DNA of 64,000 nt from Paracyclopina nana (lineage: Eukaryota > Arthropoda > Copepoda > Cyclopoida > Cyclopettidae). The notes under the pieces are model-generated. The model had not been told where the DNA came from. It did no database searches and saw nothing but the letters and a program-made list of their open reading frames with translations. The DNA lies in contig JAGUCH010000009.1 in NCBI GenBank assembly GCA_019096065.1, positions 5,404,001-5,468,000 of the forward strand. Direction: 5' to 3'. Of this stretch, positions 1 through 11,510 are shown in pieces (within the stretch, counting starts at the first letter, position 1; each line of letters opens with the position of its first letter). The position numbers and the translations under genes were made by a program.

Positions 1-1991
1 CGTCTTGAAAACCAACCTCAACCCCAACGTTCCGGAATTCGTGCCATCATTTTCATCATCAGGTGCAGTAGCCTCGAAGCCAACGGACAACCTGAGAGAG
101 GAAGACGAGGCTGGCACTGATGGCGATGACGAGGCTGAGGCTGTTGACGACGACGACGACAAAAAAGCTGCCAACAAGGCCAAGAAAGGGGATGAGAATT
201 GGGTGGAGGTGCGGAGCAAGAAGCAAGATCGCAAGTCACAATCAAAGGAACTTGGTGATCCGAGGAAGGATGACGACGAAAGAGAAGAACTTGAGTTCCA
301 ATTTGACGAGGACCTCGACATGCCCGTCGGTCGACAAAACAAGTTTTCGTCAGTGTAAGAAATCTTGCTGTTTTTTCCCCCACTTTTTTTAAGCTTCATT
401 CTTCATAGGAATGACAGTGACAGTGATTACGACGAGCTTAGTGACGGCGAGATTAGCAAGCTTCTCATCGTCACTCAGACGCCCGTGAGGCCGAAAAAGC
501 ACGAGGGCTTTGACCGCACTGGCGACTTCGTGTCGAGGGTCAAGCTGAGCCAGGACTTGGCCCAAGTCATCAACGACGGCTTGGTCTACTACGAGGAGCA
601 CCAGTACGAGTCTCCGGACGAGCACGAGTCCTGGATCGAGAGCAAGAACAAGAACGTCTCGCTCATCAGCCAGGCGGAGTTTGACAAGCTCAAGCCGTCC
701 TCCTCCTCTGAGGCCAAAAAGGCTGTCCATTCCTCCCAGCCTCCGCCCCCGCCCCCCTTGAACACACCTGCCCAAGGACATATCCACAAAAGCAACGGTG
801 CTGCTGATCCTCTCAACGAATCTACCACGAGCCGGACTCTGAGGCTGAATCAGCCCCACTTTTACCCTGTGACCAAGGAACCCACGACGCCATCTCAGGT
901 ATATGCATAAGCTGATGGACAAGTGCAGGCCTTTAAATGTATATGCTTTCATTAGGATGCTCCACGGAAGCGCAAAACTCGCCATAGTCAAAATCCTCCC
1001 GTGGAGATGCACGTGGGCTGGATTTTGGATACACGAGCTCATCCGGAATCCGGAGCTCGTGGTCGCGCAGACTCCTTTTCAGATACGCAAAGCTTGAGCA
1101 GCAGCTATGGAACGCCGCAATCATTGCCCACGTTCCAGCACCCTTCGCATGCCTTGCTCAAGGAGAATGGATTCACGCAGTTGCAGTACTCCAAATACCA
1201 TTCCAGATGCTTGAAGGGTACGCGATTCTTCATTGCTGTTGGGCGCTTAGCTGTATTTTTTTTGTCTTCCAGAGAGAAAAAGGCTGGGCCCAGGACATTC
1301 GCAGGAGATGAACACGCTCTTCAGATTTTGGTCCTTTTTCCTGCGCGAGAACTTCAACAAAAAGATGTACGAAGAGTTCAAGAGCCTCGCTTGGGAAGAC
1401 GCCAACCAAGGCAACCGGTACGGCCTGGAGTGCCTGTTCCGCTTCTTCAGTTATGGCTTGGAAACCAAATTCAGGCCGGAGCTCTACAAGGATTTCCAAA
1501 CTGAAACGATGAAAGATTGCGACAAGGGCCAGCTCTACGGCCTCGAGAAGTTCTGGGCATTCGTCAAGTACTACAAGCACGCCGACGAGCTCCACGTCCA
1601 GCCTCAGCTCAAGGCCAAGCTGGAGCCGTTCAAGACCATCGAAGACTTCAAGATTCTCTACACGGAGGAGGAGGCTGGCAAACGATCTCGCAACTCGTCC
1701 ATATCCAACTCGCTGAATCCCTCCCAGCGTTCATCCGGAGGACACGGAGGCCGGAGGTCGAGGACGGCCTCGGAGGGCGACAACGCCGGCCAGCCCCCCC
1801 ATCCTGGATACATGGGCAGGCACTCGACATCGAGCACCGGAAGTCGTCAGGGCGGCGGGTCGTCATCGGCCCGAGGCCCTCGGGCCAATTCCGGATCGAC
1901 GCGGCCCGTGAAAGTGAACAAAAGAACTAAGAGCAACAGCGAGTGTTCCGACCCGAATTCTTCGTCGCTCTCCAGGCATCAAGCTAATTAA
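1..1991 (+). CDS. larp1: La-related protein 1 (LARP1), C-terminal part, 5' end outside window
   Basis: Exons <1-354, 409-898, 956-1217 and 1273-1991 join in one frame (607 residues, codons starting at base 2; introns 54-57 nt, all GT-AG). The C-terminal half carries the DM15 repeats that define LARP1: [14 protein letters not shown] and the RCLKERKRLG block, then [14 protein letters not shown] and [15 protein letters not shown], then [11 protein letters not shown]. In known LARP1 proteins this domain binds the m7G cap and first bases of TOP mRNAs and blocks their translation under mTOR control. At the left edge [10 protein letters not shown] resembles a PAM2 motif, which binds the MLLE domain of poly(A)-binding protein. 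An acidic stretch follows, then the conserved [24 protein letters not shown]. The La module is outside the window. The tail after DM15 is Ser/Gly/Arg-rich and looks disordered. Identity is certain; the splice sites are inferred from frame and homology. Confidence 0.95.
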
Positions 1992-2805
1992 TCCATTCAG
2001 TGCAAAAAGGGAGGAAAATGAGCTCATTCATGCTCCGTTTGCTTGCTGGTTTTCCACAACTTCGATGTCAGAGTCGTTTCACATTGACATAGACCAGATC
2101 ATCGTCTCTCTCCTCTACAGCTACTATGAAAATTACAGTAGCACTCTGAGCGTAATTGCCCCATCATCATCATCGAAAAAGTATCTTTGTTTTTTGCGGA
2201 GCTGAGCCTTGCACATTTTTTGCACAATCTATGTCAAAATGTGATGCTTTTTCTACACTTTTCTCCGCTGCAAAACAACACTTTATGCTTTGATTGAGTA
2301 CTAATGCGAGCATACTACATATAGTAAATGGTGTATTTTCCATATATATCCGTAATAATTCCTCGGCCTTTTTAATGTAAAGAGATGGGATGTGTGCTTT
2401 ATATCCTCAGTGGCCTTGATCAGCTGACGGAAAATGGTCATTTTTCGTGTGTTTGTGTGAGAATGTGTAACATAAATTTGAGTGCCAATCAAATCAACAC
2501 CTTTCCTGGGGAGAAAGTTCAACACAACCCCCACTGTGTCCCTCGTCATCGTTTTGCCTAAACAAAGTTTTCAAATTCTTCTGCCGAAAAAAGAAAAAAT
2601 ATTCAATGTTACTGTAATTACTTTTTCTTCTTCATCATCATTATGATCATCCGCCCAACGAAGATTAACAGCCATGCGAAAAAAGCAGCAAAAATTGTTA
2701 TACATATTATTCATTTCTCCTGATTGATATCATAATAATAATTAAAAAATGTTTTTGTGTCCTGTGAAAATTCAGCTTTTGTAGCGTCAACAAAAATTGC
2801 ACAAG

Positions 2806-2811
2806 AATAAA
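2806..2811 (+). terminator. Candidate poly(A) signal for LARP1
   Basis: AATAAA lies about 815 bases after the LARP1 stop, giving a 3' UTR of roughly 0.8 kb that is T-rich and holds no gene. No closer canonical AATAAA was noticed. Confidence 0.5.
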
Positions 2812-3605
2812 GTTAAATGCATATTTTCGCATCATTTTTCGTGTTGTTGTTGTTTTTTAAAAAATAGCACGTGGTCATGTGATCACAATTCTGCCGCTGT
2901 TTCCGTGCTACGGTTTTTTAGCGCGGCGAAAAGTCAGCAGCAGCGGGATGAAAGCTCGCTGGCTTTCTTTCCCAATTCTCCCCTGGGACAGATGTGTCCA
3001 ATCAGATAGTGCTCGCACAAGTGTCGATCTCAATTCAATTAGGCAACATGCGATACTGTCCATCTTCCCTCGGCGGCTCGCTCGATTTTGATCGAAAAAT
3101 TATTGCCCATTTTCAGGCAACAGAAATGCACTCTGCTCCAGCTCCTCTTACCATGCATTAAAATAATTTTTTTTTGAAAATATACCTTATTTGGCAAAGG
3201 CTTTCTTCTTTTAGGGTCTACGAGTGAAAGTGTTGGTCCATGAAAACTCAATTGACATCGAGATAAGAATCTCCCACGACCGCCGCTGCTCAATTGTTAT
3301 TGCTCGCTGCTGCAAAATGATCATAGAGTGAAATATCGCGCAATCATCTGTCTGTCTGTTTTTCCCCGAATGAATCGAATTCCTCTGCAACTGCTGTTGA
3401 AAATTGAAGGATTTCGCGGTCGTCGGCGCCGCCATATTCCACGGTCGATAATGACTACCTTGAGTCTTTTAAAACGATCCGTGGCATTATAACACCCTTC
3501 ATTTGGCCCTAATCATCTATACCATATATCATTGACGGACAGATGCTGGTGACATGACCACAATTGCCGATTTATCTTTATAATAATCGTGAAAATAGCC
3601 AAACT

Positions 3606-3697
3606 TTAGATGGCGCCACCGTAGAATACCAGAAGTGGATTTGTGCGCTATGTATTTGTTTTTGGCATTTTTGGCGCCCGAATGGCGGAAATAGTCC
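3606..3697 (+). repeat. GATGGCGCC-family repeat, copy 1 (truncated)
   Basis: Shows TAGATGGCGCCACCGTAGAA, then ACCAGAAGTGGA, TTTTTGGCATTTTTGGCG and GAATGGCGGAAATAG in the family order. It lacks the GCGCCATCT end. Confidence 0.7.
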
Positions 3698-5481
3698 CAT
3701 TTTACAGCTTGAACATTTTTTGGCATAATAATATAGGATATTCAAGTTGAAGAAGGGACTTGAAAAATATTGCAGATGAGCAGGGCCAAGTGAGGTGTCA
3801 ATAGTCTCTCACCTGTTGTTTGATGTAGCCATCCCAAATTGCTACGGTGGACTATGGTGAAAGTTTAAAAACGGAAATGGAGGAAAACAAGGCTGCAATT
3901 GAAAATCCATAAATTTTCGGAGCAGCTTTTTGACCGAGCGCACATCTGCGCCGCCGCTGCTCAAGGTTCCATTATCGATAAAAGCTTTTTTGTTGTTTTT
4001 TCGACGAAATTTTTGTGTCTGGTGGGAAAACAACCACGGTTTCGATAAAGATCAAAAGTTCAAGAAGCAAAAGCCGTTTTAGCACAATTCTTTTCCCCCG
4101 CCAACATCAATCTACGAAATTAAGTCATTAATTTCGACTTCTAAATCACTTTCCTCTCGCAGCCACTCCCACCATCATCCTCTTCTACATAGCAAGAATG
4201 ATGATGATTTTCCTTTACATTGCGCGATTCAAACAATAAATTTGCGGCGCTTGTCATAATACCTACACCTTAATGGTGGGAAAAACACGGAGCTTTCCCA
4301 TATTGGCCTTTTTAAAAGCTCTTCAAATGACTAAATCAAACTAGGAAAAAAACCATTTTTCTCCGCACAAAACAAATCATGGGTTTTGTAAGGGCTTTTC
4401 AAAATTGGTGGCCCCGTTAGCTGAAAAGGGAACTTTGCTCAAAGTTGTTCCTTTTTGAATTAACGCACCCCCATCCCGAAAAAATCTCAAAAAGCCATTA
4501 TTTCTAAAGAAATAATTTTGATTTAGTCATTTTTCTAGGAAATGCCTTAATTGGGAGCTGAGAGTGAGAGAAAAATGGGGTGAAAAGGAAGCAGAAAAAG
4601 TGCCTGGATCACGGCGAAAAAACTAGGTAAATGCAATTGCAAAGGTAAAGCAAGCGTAAAGCTTTGCTACTGAAGAAGAAGTTACGTCTGATTGATATCA
4701 GAACCCGTTATTACGCCCAATTTTGTGTGTCTCCCTCCCACCAATTGCTAGAGCTACTGTTTCAGCAGCTCGATCGTCGACTAGACATGATAAACGAACC
4801 TTTTTTCAATTGTCTACTTCCACTTTATATTTATGGCTCCATTGCATTAATGAACCTAAATATTCGAGTGTGTAAAAAAAACAATCTAATGAATGATTGC
4901 AAACAATTTTCCGACGCATAATTGATGATTTTTCTGCTACTGGAGTGGAAAATTGGCGTAATGAGGGATTTTGAAGCAAAAAAGCAAAGTTTCGAATAAT
5001 TGCTATAATTGATTATTGCGTGACTTGATTGGAGCTCGCGCGCACACTGTGACTCAAGTGGTGGAAATAAGCCATTATTATTGGGGTTTTTTGCAGTGCA
5101 ATTGCCCCTCACGGTGCTCAAATTGACGAGCAACAAAGGCTTCATTTTTTCCTGCATTTCCTTATAGTTAGTTAGCTAATCAGATGTCAGAAAACAGAGA
5201 CGACTGGGTGGGTAAAAAAGCACGTGCCTGCTTAGCTCTCGTCTGCCCAAGTTATGGCCTTTGTTGATTGCGAGCACGAAGCTTTGAGCACATATTTTAC
5301 AAAGTTACAGCACTCCTGGGAATTCGACAAAATCCAGAAGAAATGATGCTGCCAATGCAATGTTGAACTCTTTTTCATTTATTTATTTATTCCTAATGCT
5401 CCGCGCAGTCAAAGCAGTCAAAACAAAAAAAACTATGCCTTTTTGTAGTAGCCAAGGCTGCAGCCAAACACGTGGCGTCCT

Positions 5482-5636
5482 AATCCACTAGATGGCGCTG
5501 TATTTTGCGATTTTAGATAAGGTCGCACACATTTTCGCCATTCGCTCGTCAAAAACGCCACAAAGCGCTAACAATGAAAAAATCCACTTCTGGTATTCCG
5601 GTACATCGTTACTCCTCTGCGGTGGCGCCATCTAAC
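5482..5636 (-). repeat. GATGGCGCC-family repeat, copy 2 (both ends present)
   Basis: Begins ACTAGATGGCGCTG and ends GGTGGCGCCATCTAAC. Inside are TTCGCCATTCG, AAAAACGCCA and CCACTTCTGGTATT, the reverse complement of copy 1's blocks. Confidence 0.75.
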
Positions 5637-6433
5637 GTGAACTATTTTTAATCTATGCATAAAACTGCCATGACAGCAGATTTGGCCTGAAAACGCCTAG
5701 ATTTGGCCTTCAAAGAGTCAAGAGCTCATCAATGAGCTGTTATTTGAGTTTTCGTTGGAGCAAATGAGGTGAAGTCGTAAAGTATCCGTTAGTTTATGTG
5801 GCATGTTGACTCGCTCTGATGTTTGGAAATACTTGGCATGGTTTACTACTCCAAACAAGATTTCCTGCTAAAAAGCACGTGCTCCCCTTTCGTCAGTGCC
5901 TTGTCACCCCTCCTTGACCTCATCCGAGTTGCAAAAACAATTCAAATGAGATCACTTAACCCTGCTTCAAAACATATTGGGAGAAAAAGTAGGAGCAAGG
6001 AGCTTTTTCCTGCTGCGTGTGGCCCATCCATCCATTTTGCTGGTGTGTCACCTCTAGAATTAGCAAATTGGAGGTATAAGGTCAAAAATTGGCGCCGTAG
6101 CCGTTTGTCTCATTAGTCTTGCTTCTCCTACTCAAAAATGAATGGGGGATGACAATCATTTCTTCCTGCTGGACTAAATTTGGACTTCCTACTGAAAGGT
6201 AAGGTACCAATTTGACCGGCAGCGATAACAATTAGAGCCCGCGAAGAAAACGGTTCAAGCCAACAATTGCTGCCATTTCAATTTGTGCATTGACCCCCGG
6301 CCCGCGGAGAAATTCCGATTTTTCGAAGCTATTCCACTTCGATGATTTGCCGTTTGTTTACAATAATTCACTGATTGGTTTAATAGCTTTCAGCCGCTTC
6401 CATTTTTATCCCCACTGAGCATTGCATTAATTC

Positions 6434-6590
6434 AATGGCTTAGTCCTTCGCACTATTTTCATTGTCACGCTACTTAAATAGCTCATAACATAATTAAAAC
6501 GTATTTAAATAGCAGCTATTTAAATACATTTTGTGCTATGAGGTATTTAAATAGCGTGAAAATACAAAACCTGCGAAAGACTAAGCCAAT
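6434..6590. repeat. Small terminal-inverted-repeat element
   Basis: AATGGCTTAGTCCTTCGCA at the left pairs with TGCGAAAGACTAAGCCAAT at the right. Within the arms GCTACTTAAATAGC and GTATTTAAATAGCGTG also pair. It looks like a short MITE; no other copy was noticed. Confidence 0.6.
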
Positions 6591-6629
6591 ATTTTTTATA
6601 TACAGTAATACGATTTCCTCGTACAATCA

Positions 6630-6715
6630 CAGCCCTCGCAGGCTCGGGCTAGTAAAGCTGCACTCGAGTTTTCCCATTTTAAAATCCTCGCTCAGCTATT
6701 AAACGACCCTGCTAC
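6630..6715 (+). repeat. CTCGCAGGCTCGGGC element, copy 1
   Basis: Contains CTCGCAGGCTCGGGCTAGTA, a CACTCGAGTTTTCCC block and TCCTCGCTCAGCTATTAAA. The same order recurs near 22137 and near 45030. Confidence 0.55.
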
Positions 6716-7163
6716 AGCTCGAAAGAAATAACTTCAATTTGCAGGCTCGCCATCAATTTTTATTCAAATAGTTTTTTTTAAAAGCGATTATGCCTGAAAA
6801 GTGTCGGCTCGGTTTAATCAGGCATTTTGTCAACTCCGTAAACTGCGGGACATTCTGTAAGACAAAACTTGTTGTTATAAGCTAAAGTAGTACACGATTT
6901 TCGCTATCTTCTCCCATTCCCCCAGATAATCAGCCGTGTTTTGACGCGCGATCCTCAGCCCCAAAGCCGGAATGTTAATTCCAAGACTTTTTGTTCTCCG
7001 ATGGGGCCACGATTCAGCACAAACTCTCACGGCCATTTCACGCTAGCTTTTGACGTCTTCGTCACTTTTGCAGGCTTGGCGCCGCGGCATTGCCGCCGTT
7101 ACCGCTCTTTCGCAGCCACCACAGCGCGGCTTAAGCTCCGCCCCCTAGCAATACATGCAACTC

Positions 7164-7197
7164 TCAGTTGTTCCGCGGGTCCCCACTGATCATGTCG
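7164..7197 (+). promoter_or_regulatory. Initiator plus DPE-like core promoter of Hand
   Basis: TCAGTT at 7164-7169 puts +1 at A7166. TGTCG at 7193-7197 is exactly +28 to +32 and fits the DPE pattern (A/G/T)G(A/T)(C/T)(A/C/G). The start codon is at +27, so the DPE would overlap the first codons and the 5' UTR would be only 26 nt. Inferred from motif and spacing, with no transcript data. Confidence 0.5.
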
Positions 7198-8676
7198 TCC
7201 CTGTCACCACCCGTTCACGAGGCCAATTCTGGGCCTGACAATGAGCTGCATGCCGCAGCAGCTTTTTACGGAGGCCAAGAATATCACCACCACGGATACT
7301 ACCAGCATCAGCAGCACCACCAAAATTCGCCCTACTTCCCGGCGGCTGCCGCCATGTATCCCCACCAGCCACATTATCACCATTACCACTCGCACGAGGC
7401 CGTGGCCGTGCCCAGTGATTTCAGCCCGGGATCCGAGGCCTCCAATGATTACTTCTACGGAGGATCAGCCTCGGCCGCCATAAGTAACGGGGCAGCCTCG
7501 GGCTACGCCTCTGTGGCACCCTCTTCGTCCTCCGCCTTCACTTTTGATGCCACAGAGCCAATAAGGTAAGAGAAATGGCTGGCTAAATTAGGAATTTGCG
7601 TATAACTGCGTTTTTGCAGTAAAAGTATGGCCGCCGGACCTTCAGCTGTGGGAACTATGAAGAAGTCAAAGCTGCAGAGTCTTCAGCAGCCTCAGCAGCC
7701 TCCAATGGGGGTTGGAAGCAACAAGAAGGAGAGGAGGCGAACGCAGTCGATCAACAACGCATTTGCCTCGCTCAGAGATTGCATTCCCAACGTCCCTTGC
7801 GACACGAAGCTTTCTAAAATCAAAACGCTGCGGCTGGCCACTTCCTACATCGATTATCTGATGCAATTGCTCAACTCGGAGAACGTGAGCAGCAATGCCA
7901 TTCATGGCTTCAAGGCAGATATCCACAAACGGTGGAAGGAGAAGACTGAAGAGCAGAAGCGCAGAGAATTGGTGAGCAATTATTTTCACAAGTTGGCCCG
8001 GTTCACCTGCACCGCAAAATTCGAATTTGGACGATATACTTTGAGATGTTTGCCCTGATCGCTCATTAATTGGGGAATAAGGCGTAAAGTCGCTATGTTG
8101 GCAGCGCCATCTATACTAGCAACCTGAGCAAGTACATAGATGACTGATAATTGGCAATTCCTTGGCTTTGGGAGCACTTGTGCAAAAAACTTCATTAATA
8201 TGGCATAAACTATTAGCGAAATGGCACCTTTTCAAGCCATAAACCATGTACAACTCACGCAAATTTCCGAGATTTTCATGGTTGAAACCACATTTTTCCA
8301 GCCTGGCTCTATAGAACAGCCAATCAAATTGCCGCTCGTAATCACGTGACAGGTTTCGCGCACTGCAGCTTATCCAAAAAATACTTGCTCAAAAAGCGCC
8401 ACCTAACGAAAAAGTTTGTCCCTCCACCGGCTTATAATTTCGTAGGTGAACCGAGCCTAATTATCTGGTGAGGAACGAGCGGTTTTTTGAGAGTGTCTCT
8501 AATTTCAAAGTTGGAGGTCTTTTTTCCGGATGAAAATTAGTAGTAGACCTTTTTCCTTGCAGGAGGAGGAATTGAACAACAATGGGGGCACCTACAGGCG
8601 GATGACGAAGCCCTGTAAGGGCGGCGCCCGAACGGGCTGGCCCCAGCACGTGTGGGCCCTCGAGCTGAAACAATAA
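7192..8676 (+). CDS. hand: Hand, class B (twist-family) bHLH transcription factor
   Basis: Exons 7192-7565, 7620-7971 and 8563-8676 give 279 residues. The start is the first ATG in frame and sits just after an initiator. The N-terminal 120 residues are rich in His, Tyr, Ser and Ala (for example HHHGYYQHQQHHQ). The bHLH at about 159-212 reads NKKERRRTQSINNAFASLR, then CIPNVP, then DTKLSKIKTLRLATSYIDYL, which is diagnostic of Hand. The last exon ends RTGWPQHVWALELKQ, nearly the vertebrate HAND terminus. Hand proteins bind E-boxes as heterodimers with E proteins and act in heart, visceral muscle and blood-cell development. The residues before the basic region are GVGS rather than the Arg-rich RRGTAN of vertebrate HAND. 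Intron 2 (591 nt) holds an inserted repeat at 8070-8424. Confidence 0.95.
8070..8424 (+). repeat. 355-bp dispersed repeat in Hand intron 2
   Basis: It matches 37902-38280 over its whole length in the opposite orientation. Shared blocks include GGCGTAAAGTCGCTA, the GCGCCATCTATACTRGCA end, GGCAATTCCTTGGCTTT, AATTTCCRAGATTTTCAT, GGTTTCGCGCACT and AGCGCCAYCTAACGAAAA. No reading frame is kept. Confidence 0.8.
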
Positions 8677-8913
8677 TCCAATTATCTGCAGTTGCCAAAG
8701 AACCTCTTCACCCCCTATCATCCGTTGACATTATTATTAGTTGAAATAATAACAATTCCTTAGCGTAAACATCATTTGGAACTGCTCCCACTCTTCCTGG
8801 TGGTGGTGCCCAAATTGTGTAAATATTTGGCGCTAAAACGTCGCTCTTCTAAGTAGTCTCGCGCGCGTGTTTCACTTCTTCCACGTCATTATATGGGGAA
8901 TCTGCTTCAAAGC

Positions 8914-8919
8914 AATAAA
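8914..8919 (+). terminator. Candidate poly(A) signal for Hand
   Basis: AATAAA lies 238 bases after the Hand stop codon. Confidence 0.5.
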
Positions 8920-10998
8920 AATCCATTAGAGCTTCTTCTACGTCTTGCACCAGGAGCAGCTACACCACTGTGTCAATTGTCACCAAAGAAGTCTTCAGCT
9001 GCTTTTCCAAGAAGAACACTTTTAGCTAATGAAAACAAACGCGCTCAGTTATGATCTACTGCTTCTCTATTTATTTGGACTCTTTTGCGAGAGGTATTTT
9101 TGAAGACAAGGCCGCCTTTGACATATTTACTAAAAGAGCTTCGAAAAGTGCATGCTTAATTTTTTGCGGGCAGATCATTTGTCTCGACGCTATATGATTG
9201 GGCGCTAATGATTGCTTTCTCTTTTTTTCCAAAGTGAAAACTGTTTTGCTTTCTGGCATACTTCTCCATCATTTATGAGGTTCAGGGTCAAGAATTCGGG
9301 TTCAACTGGGGGGTGGTGATAATAACTGTCAATTTCATATTTTTCGATGAGTGCACTTTTTTTCAGCGGACTAATTTGGCTGGTCTGGCCCCGAATTATG
9401 TCAAGACTTTTTCGAGGGTTGAGCTAAAAAATGTCATTTTTTCCACCAGGCAGCAGCAGCAGTAGCATCTGGCTGACAGGAAGTCACATTTATTACTGAT
9501 GCTTCTTCCTCTCCACAATTTTTCATTCTTGTTGAACTTGTTAATTGCAAGCTACGTACGTCTTCTCGCGTATGAAGCTCGAAAACGGGGTATATAAATA
9601 AGGAGGCAGGCGAGCAAGCTGCGGCAATCTCCTTTTGCCAGGCCAATCTTTGAAATCCGCCGAAAAATGCTGGCTGCTCCTGTGATGATCCCGTGTATCT
9701 CAATTATTTGAAAGCACCGAGAAAGAAAGCTCTGTCTGCCCAACTTCAAAGCACTCAAGTCGCACTCTCGATCACCTGGCATCTCAAAAAAACTTAAATA
9801 TACCAGGGAGTTTTGTTGGGCAGGCGAGTTTTTATTTTGAAAGGCGCGCTGGGCCACCTTGCCGCGTTTTAGGCCGGATCAGCGCCCTCTACAATTTCAG
9901 CGCTTTGTTTTCTGTCTTTTCAAAAGCCTCTATTGTTGCTTGCAGACTTTTGACAAATTTCAGCATTTTCTGAGGCTTATTTTCCTGAGCTCAAACGATG
10001 CGATGCATGAGAATGTGGAAATTGATACATCGCACATATCTATTTATTCTCTCCGCGGGGAATCAGCGAAGCCTTACTTTACGCGTAACATTCTAGAAGA
10101 TAATTGCTTGTGACACCAAAGTGTTTTCGTTGCGGTGTCATGTGACAACTTTTCCCATTTCCCGCCAAAGTCGAATTATTTTTTCTCACACTGGGAGGTC
10201 TTCAAAAACTCCTGGATATTCCCTGATTTGTCTCAGGCGCCATTACACCCCTTTCCTCATGGCTCTTCTTGACATGACAGATTGCCAAGAGATCAAATGT
10301 ACAGCGGAATTTGAAACAATTCCCAAAGATCTCATTCAATCTTTGTTATGATTTGCACCACTGCTGTGACAAAACGTAGTAATTTTATCTCCATATGCTA
10401 TCTGGGGCTGACAGAAATGGCAGTAAATCGATGCTCCGAGGCTTGGCGGCAACTCATATCGATATAAAAAATGGGTGGCAAGGGTGGCTCGATTTTCAGC
10501 TTTTCTTTCAATAGGATGTCAGTTGGCGAAACTGGGAGAATGGAGCTCATTTCTAGATCGATTTACGATAGCCTCAAAGAAGTCAAGCCAAGAAATTCCC
10601 ATGGCCTTGATGATCACATTTACTTTTAGCACTTATATGACTCGCTCAAGAGCTGCCAGTGGCGTGAAAATTCTATTAGCCTGATGACTATATACTTTTA
10701 TGAAAGACACACACACAAAATATTGTGGGATGAGTTAATGTTATTGCCCTTAATGGTAAGTACATCTGCACGCAAGAAGTAGTCATGACAATAATAATAC
10801 CCGTAATGGTTTATGCGCCATCATTTCTCTTCCCATTGTGCGCCGTGGCCAATGATCATAAACGCATCTGCTTTTTCTTGCCACTTGTCGATTATCTTGT
10901 CAAAAGGATATCACCAGCCAATCTTTTGCGCAGCTAAAATTATGCACTGTTCATTTAAAAACTTTTTTTAACAGTGGGTATGGAAAAAATTGTCGTAA

Positions 10999-11240
10999 AC
11001 AGTTGACTGCCACTCAACAAGTTCAGCTGTGTGCCGAGCGGCGTTTTTTAGGGGCAAATTAAGCAAGTTCATTGCATATTCATTCACTTTTTCATTCTTA
11101 ATCCATTTTTAGTTAACAGGCTTTAAGTTGAAATCTAATGTTTCATGATACAGGTGAAAATATTTATGATGCAATTTACGTACTGGGAAAATATGTTTGT
11201 TTACTATCGAGTTGGCTTTAAGTCGATCTGATTCTTATGC
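10999..11240 (+). repeat. Internal part of the GTTCATGTACGCC element family
   Basis: Carries ACTGCCACTCAACAAGTTCA, GCCGAGCGGCGTTTTTTAGG and TTGGCTTTAAGTCGATCTGA, shared in this order with the copies near 18320, 44080, 46791 and, reversed, 52276. The outer ends are not clear here. Confidence 0.6.
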
Positions 11241-11367
11241 CTCAGCCGACGTTTGTCGCAAGGAAATTTTTCTCTTCTCCTCAATTTTTGATGCATTTTT
11301 TCATGGAGTTTTGGGTTTACATGAACAGAGAGCAAGAGATTCAGTCAAGGCGTTTTTCGCCGACTTT

Positions 11368-11510
11368 TAGGATGGCGCCACGGTTGTGGGAGATAAAATA
11401 CCAGAAGTGGTATTTTTTGCTAATTGTGTATTTTGGCTTTTACCAAGATCGAATGGCGAGGAATCATACATAAAATCCGCTACAACAAATCACCGCGCCA
11501 TCTAGCGGAT
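11368..11510 (+). repeat. GATGGCGCC-family repeat, copy 3 (both ends present)
   Basis: Runs from TAGGATGGCGCCAC to GCGCCATCTAGCGGAT, with ACCAGAAGTGG near the left end. Confidence 0.75.

Larger units (their letters stand above)
1992..7163. other. LARP1 3' UTR and gene-poor intergenic region
   Basis: After the LARP1 3' UTR (to about 2830) I see no convincing exon. The stretch holds two copies of the GATGGCGCC repeat family (near 3607 and 5482), a small inverted-repeat element at 6434-6590 and a CTCGCAGGCTCGGGC element near 6630. The rest is AT-rich DNA with no pattern I can name. The last few hundred bases before 7164 are less AT-rich and probably belong to the Hand control region. Confidence 0.6.

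Noticed and set aside
4664..5157. Short frames on both strands in the LARP1-Hand gap
   Set aside because: AT-rich, no splice pattern, no family match; expected by chance.
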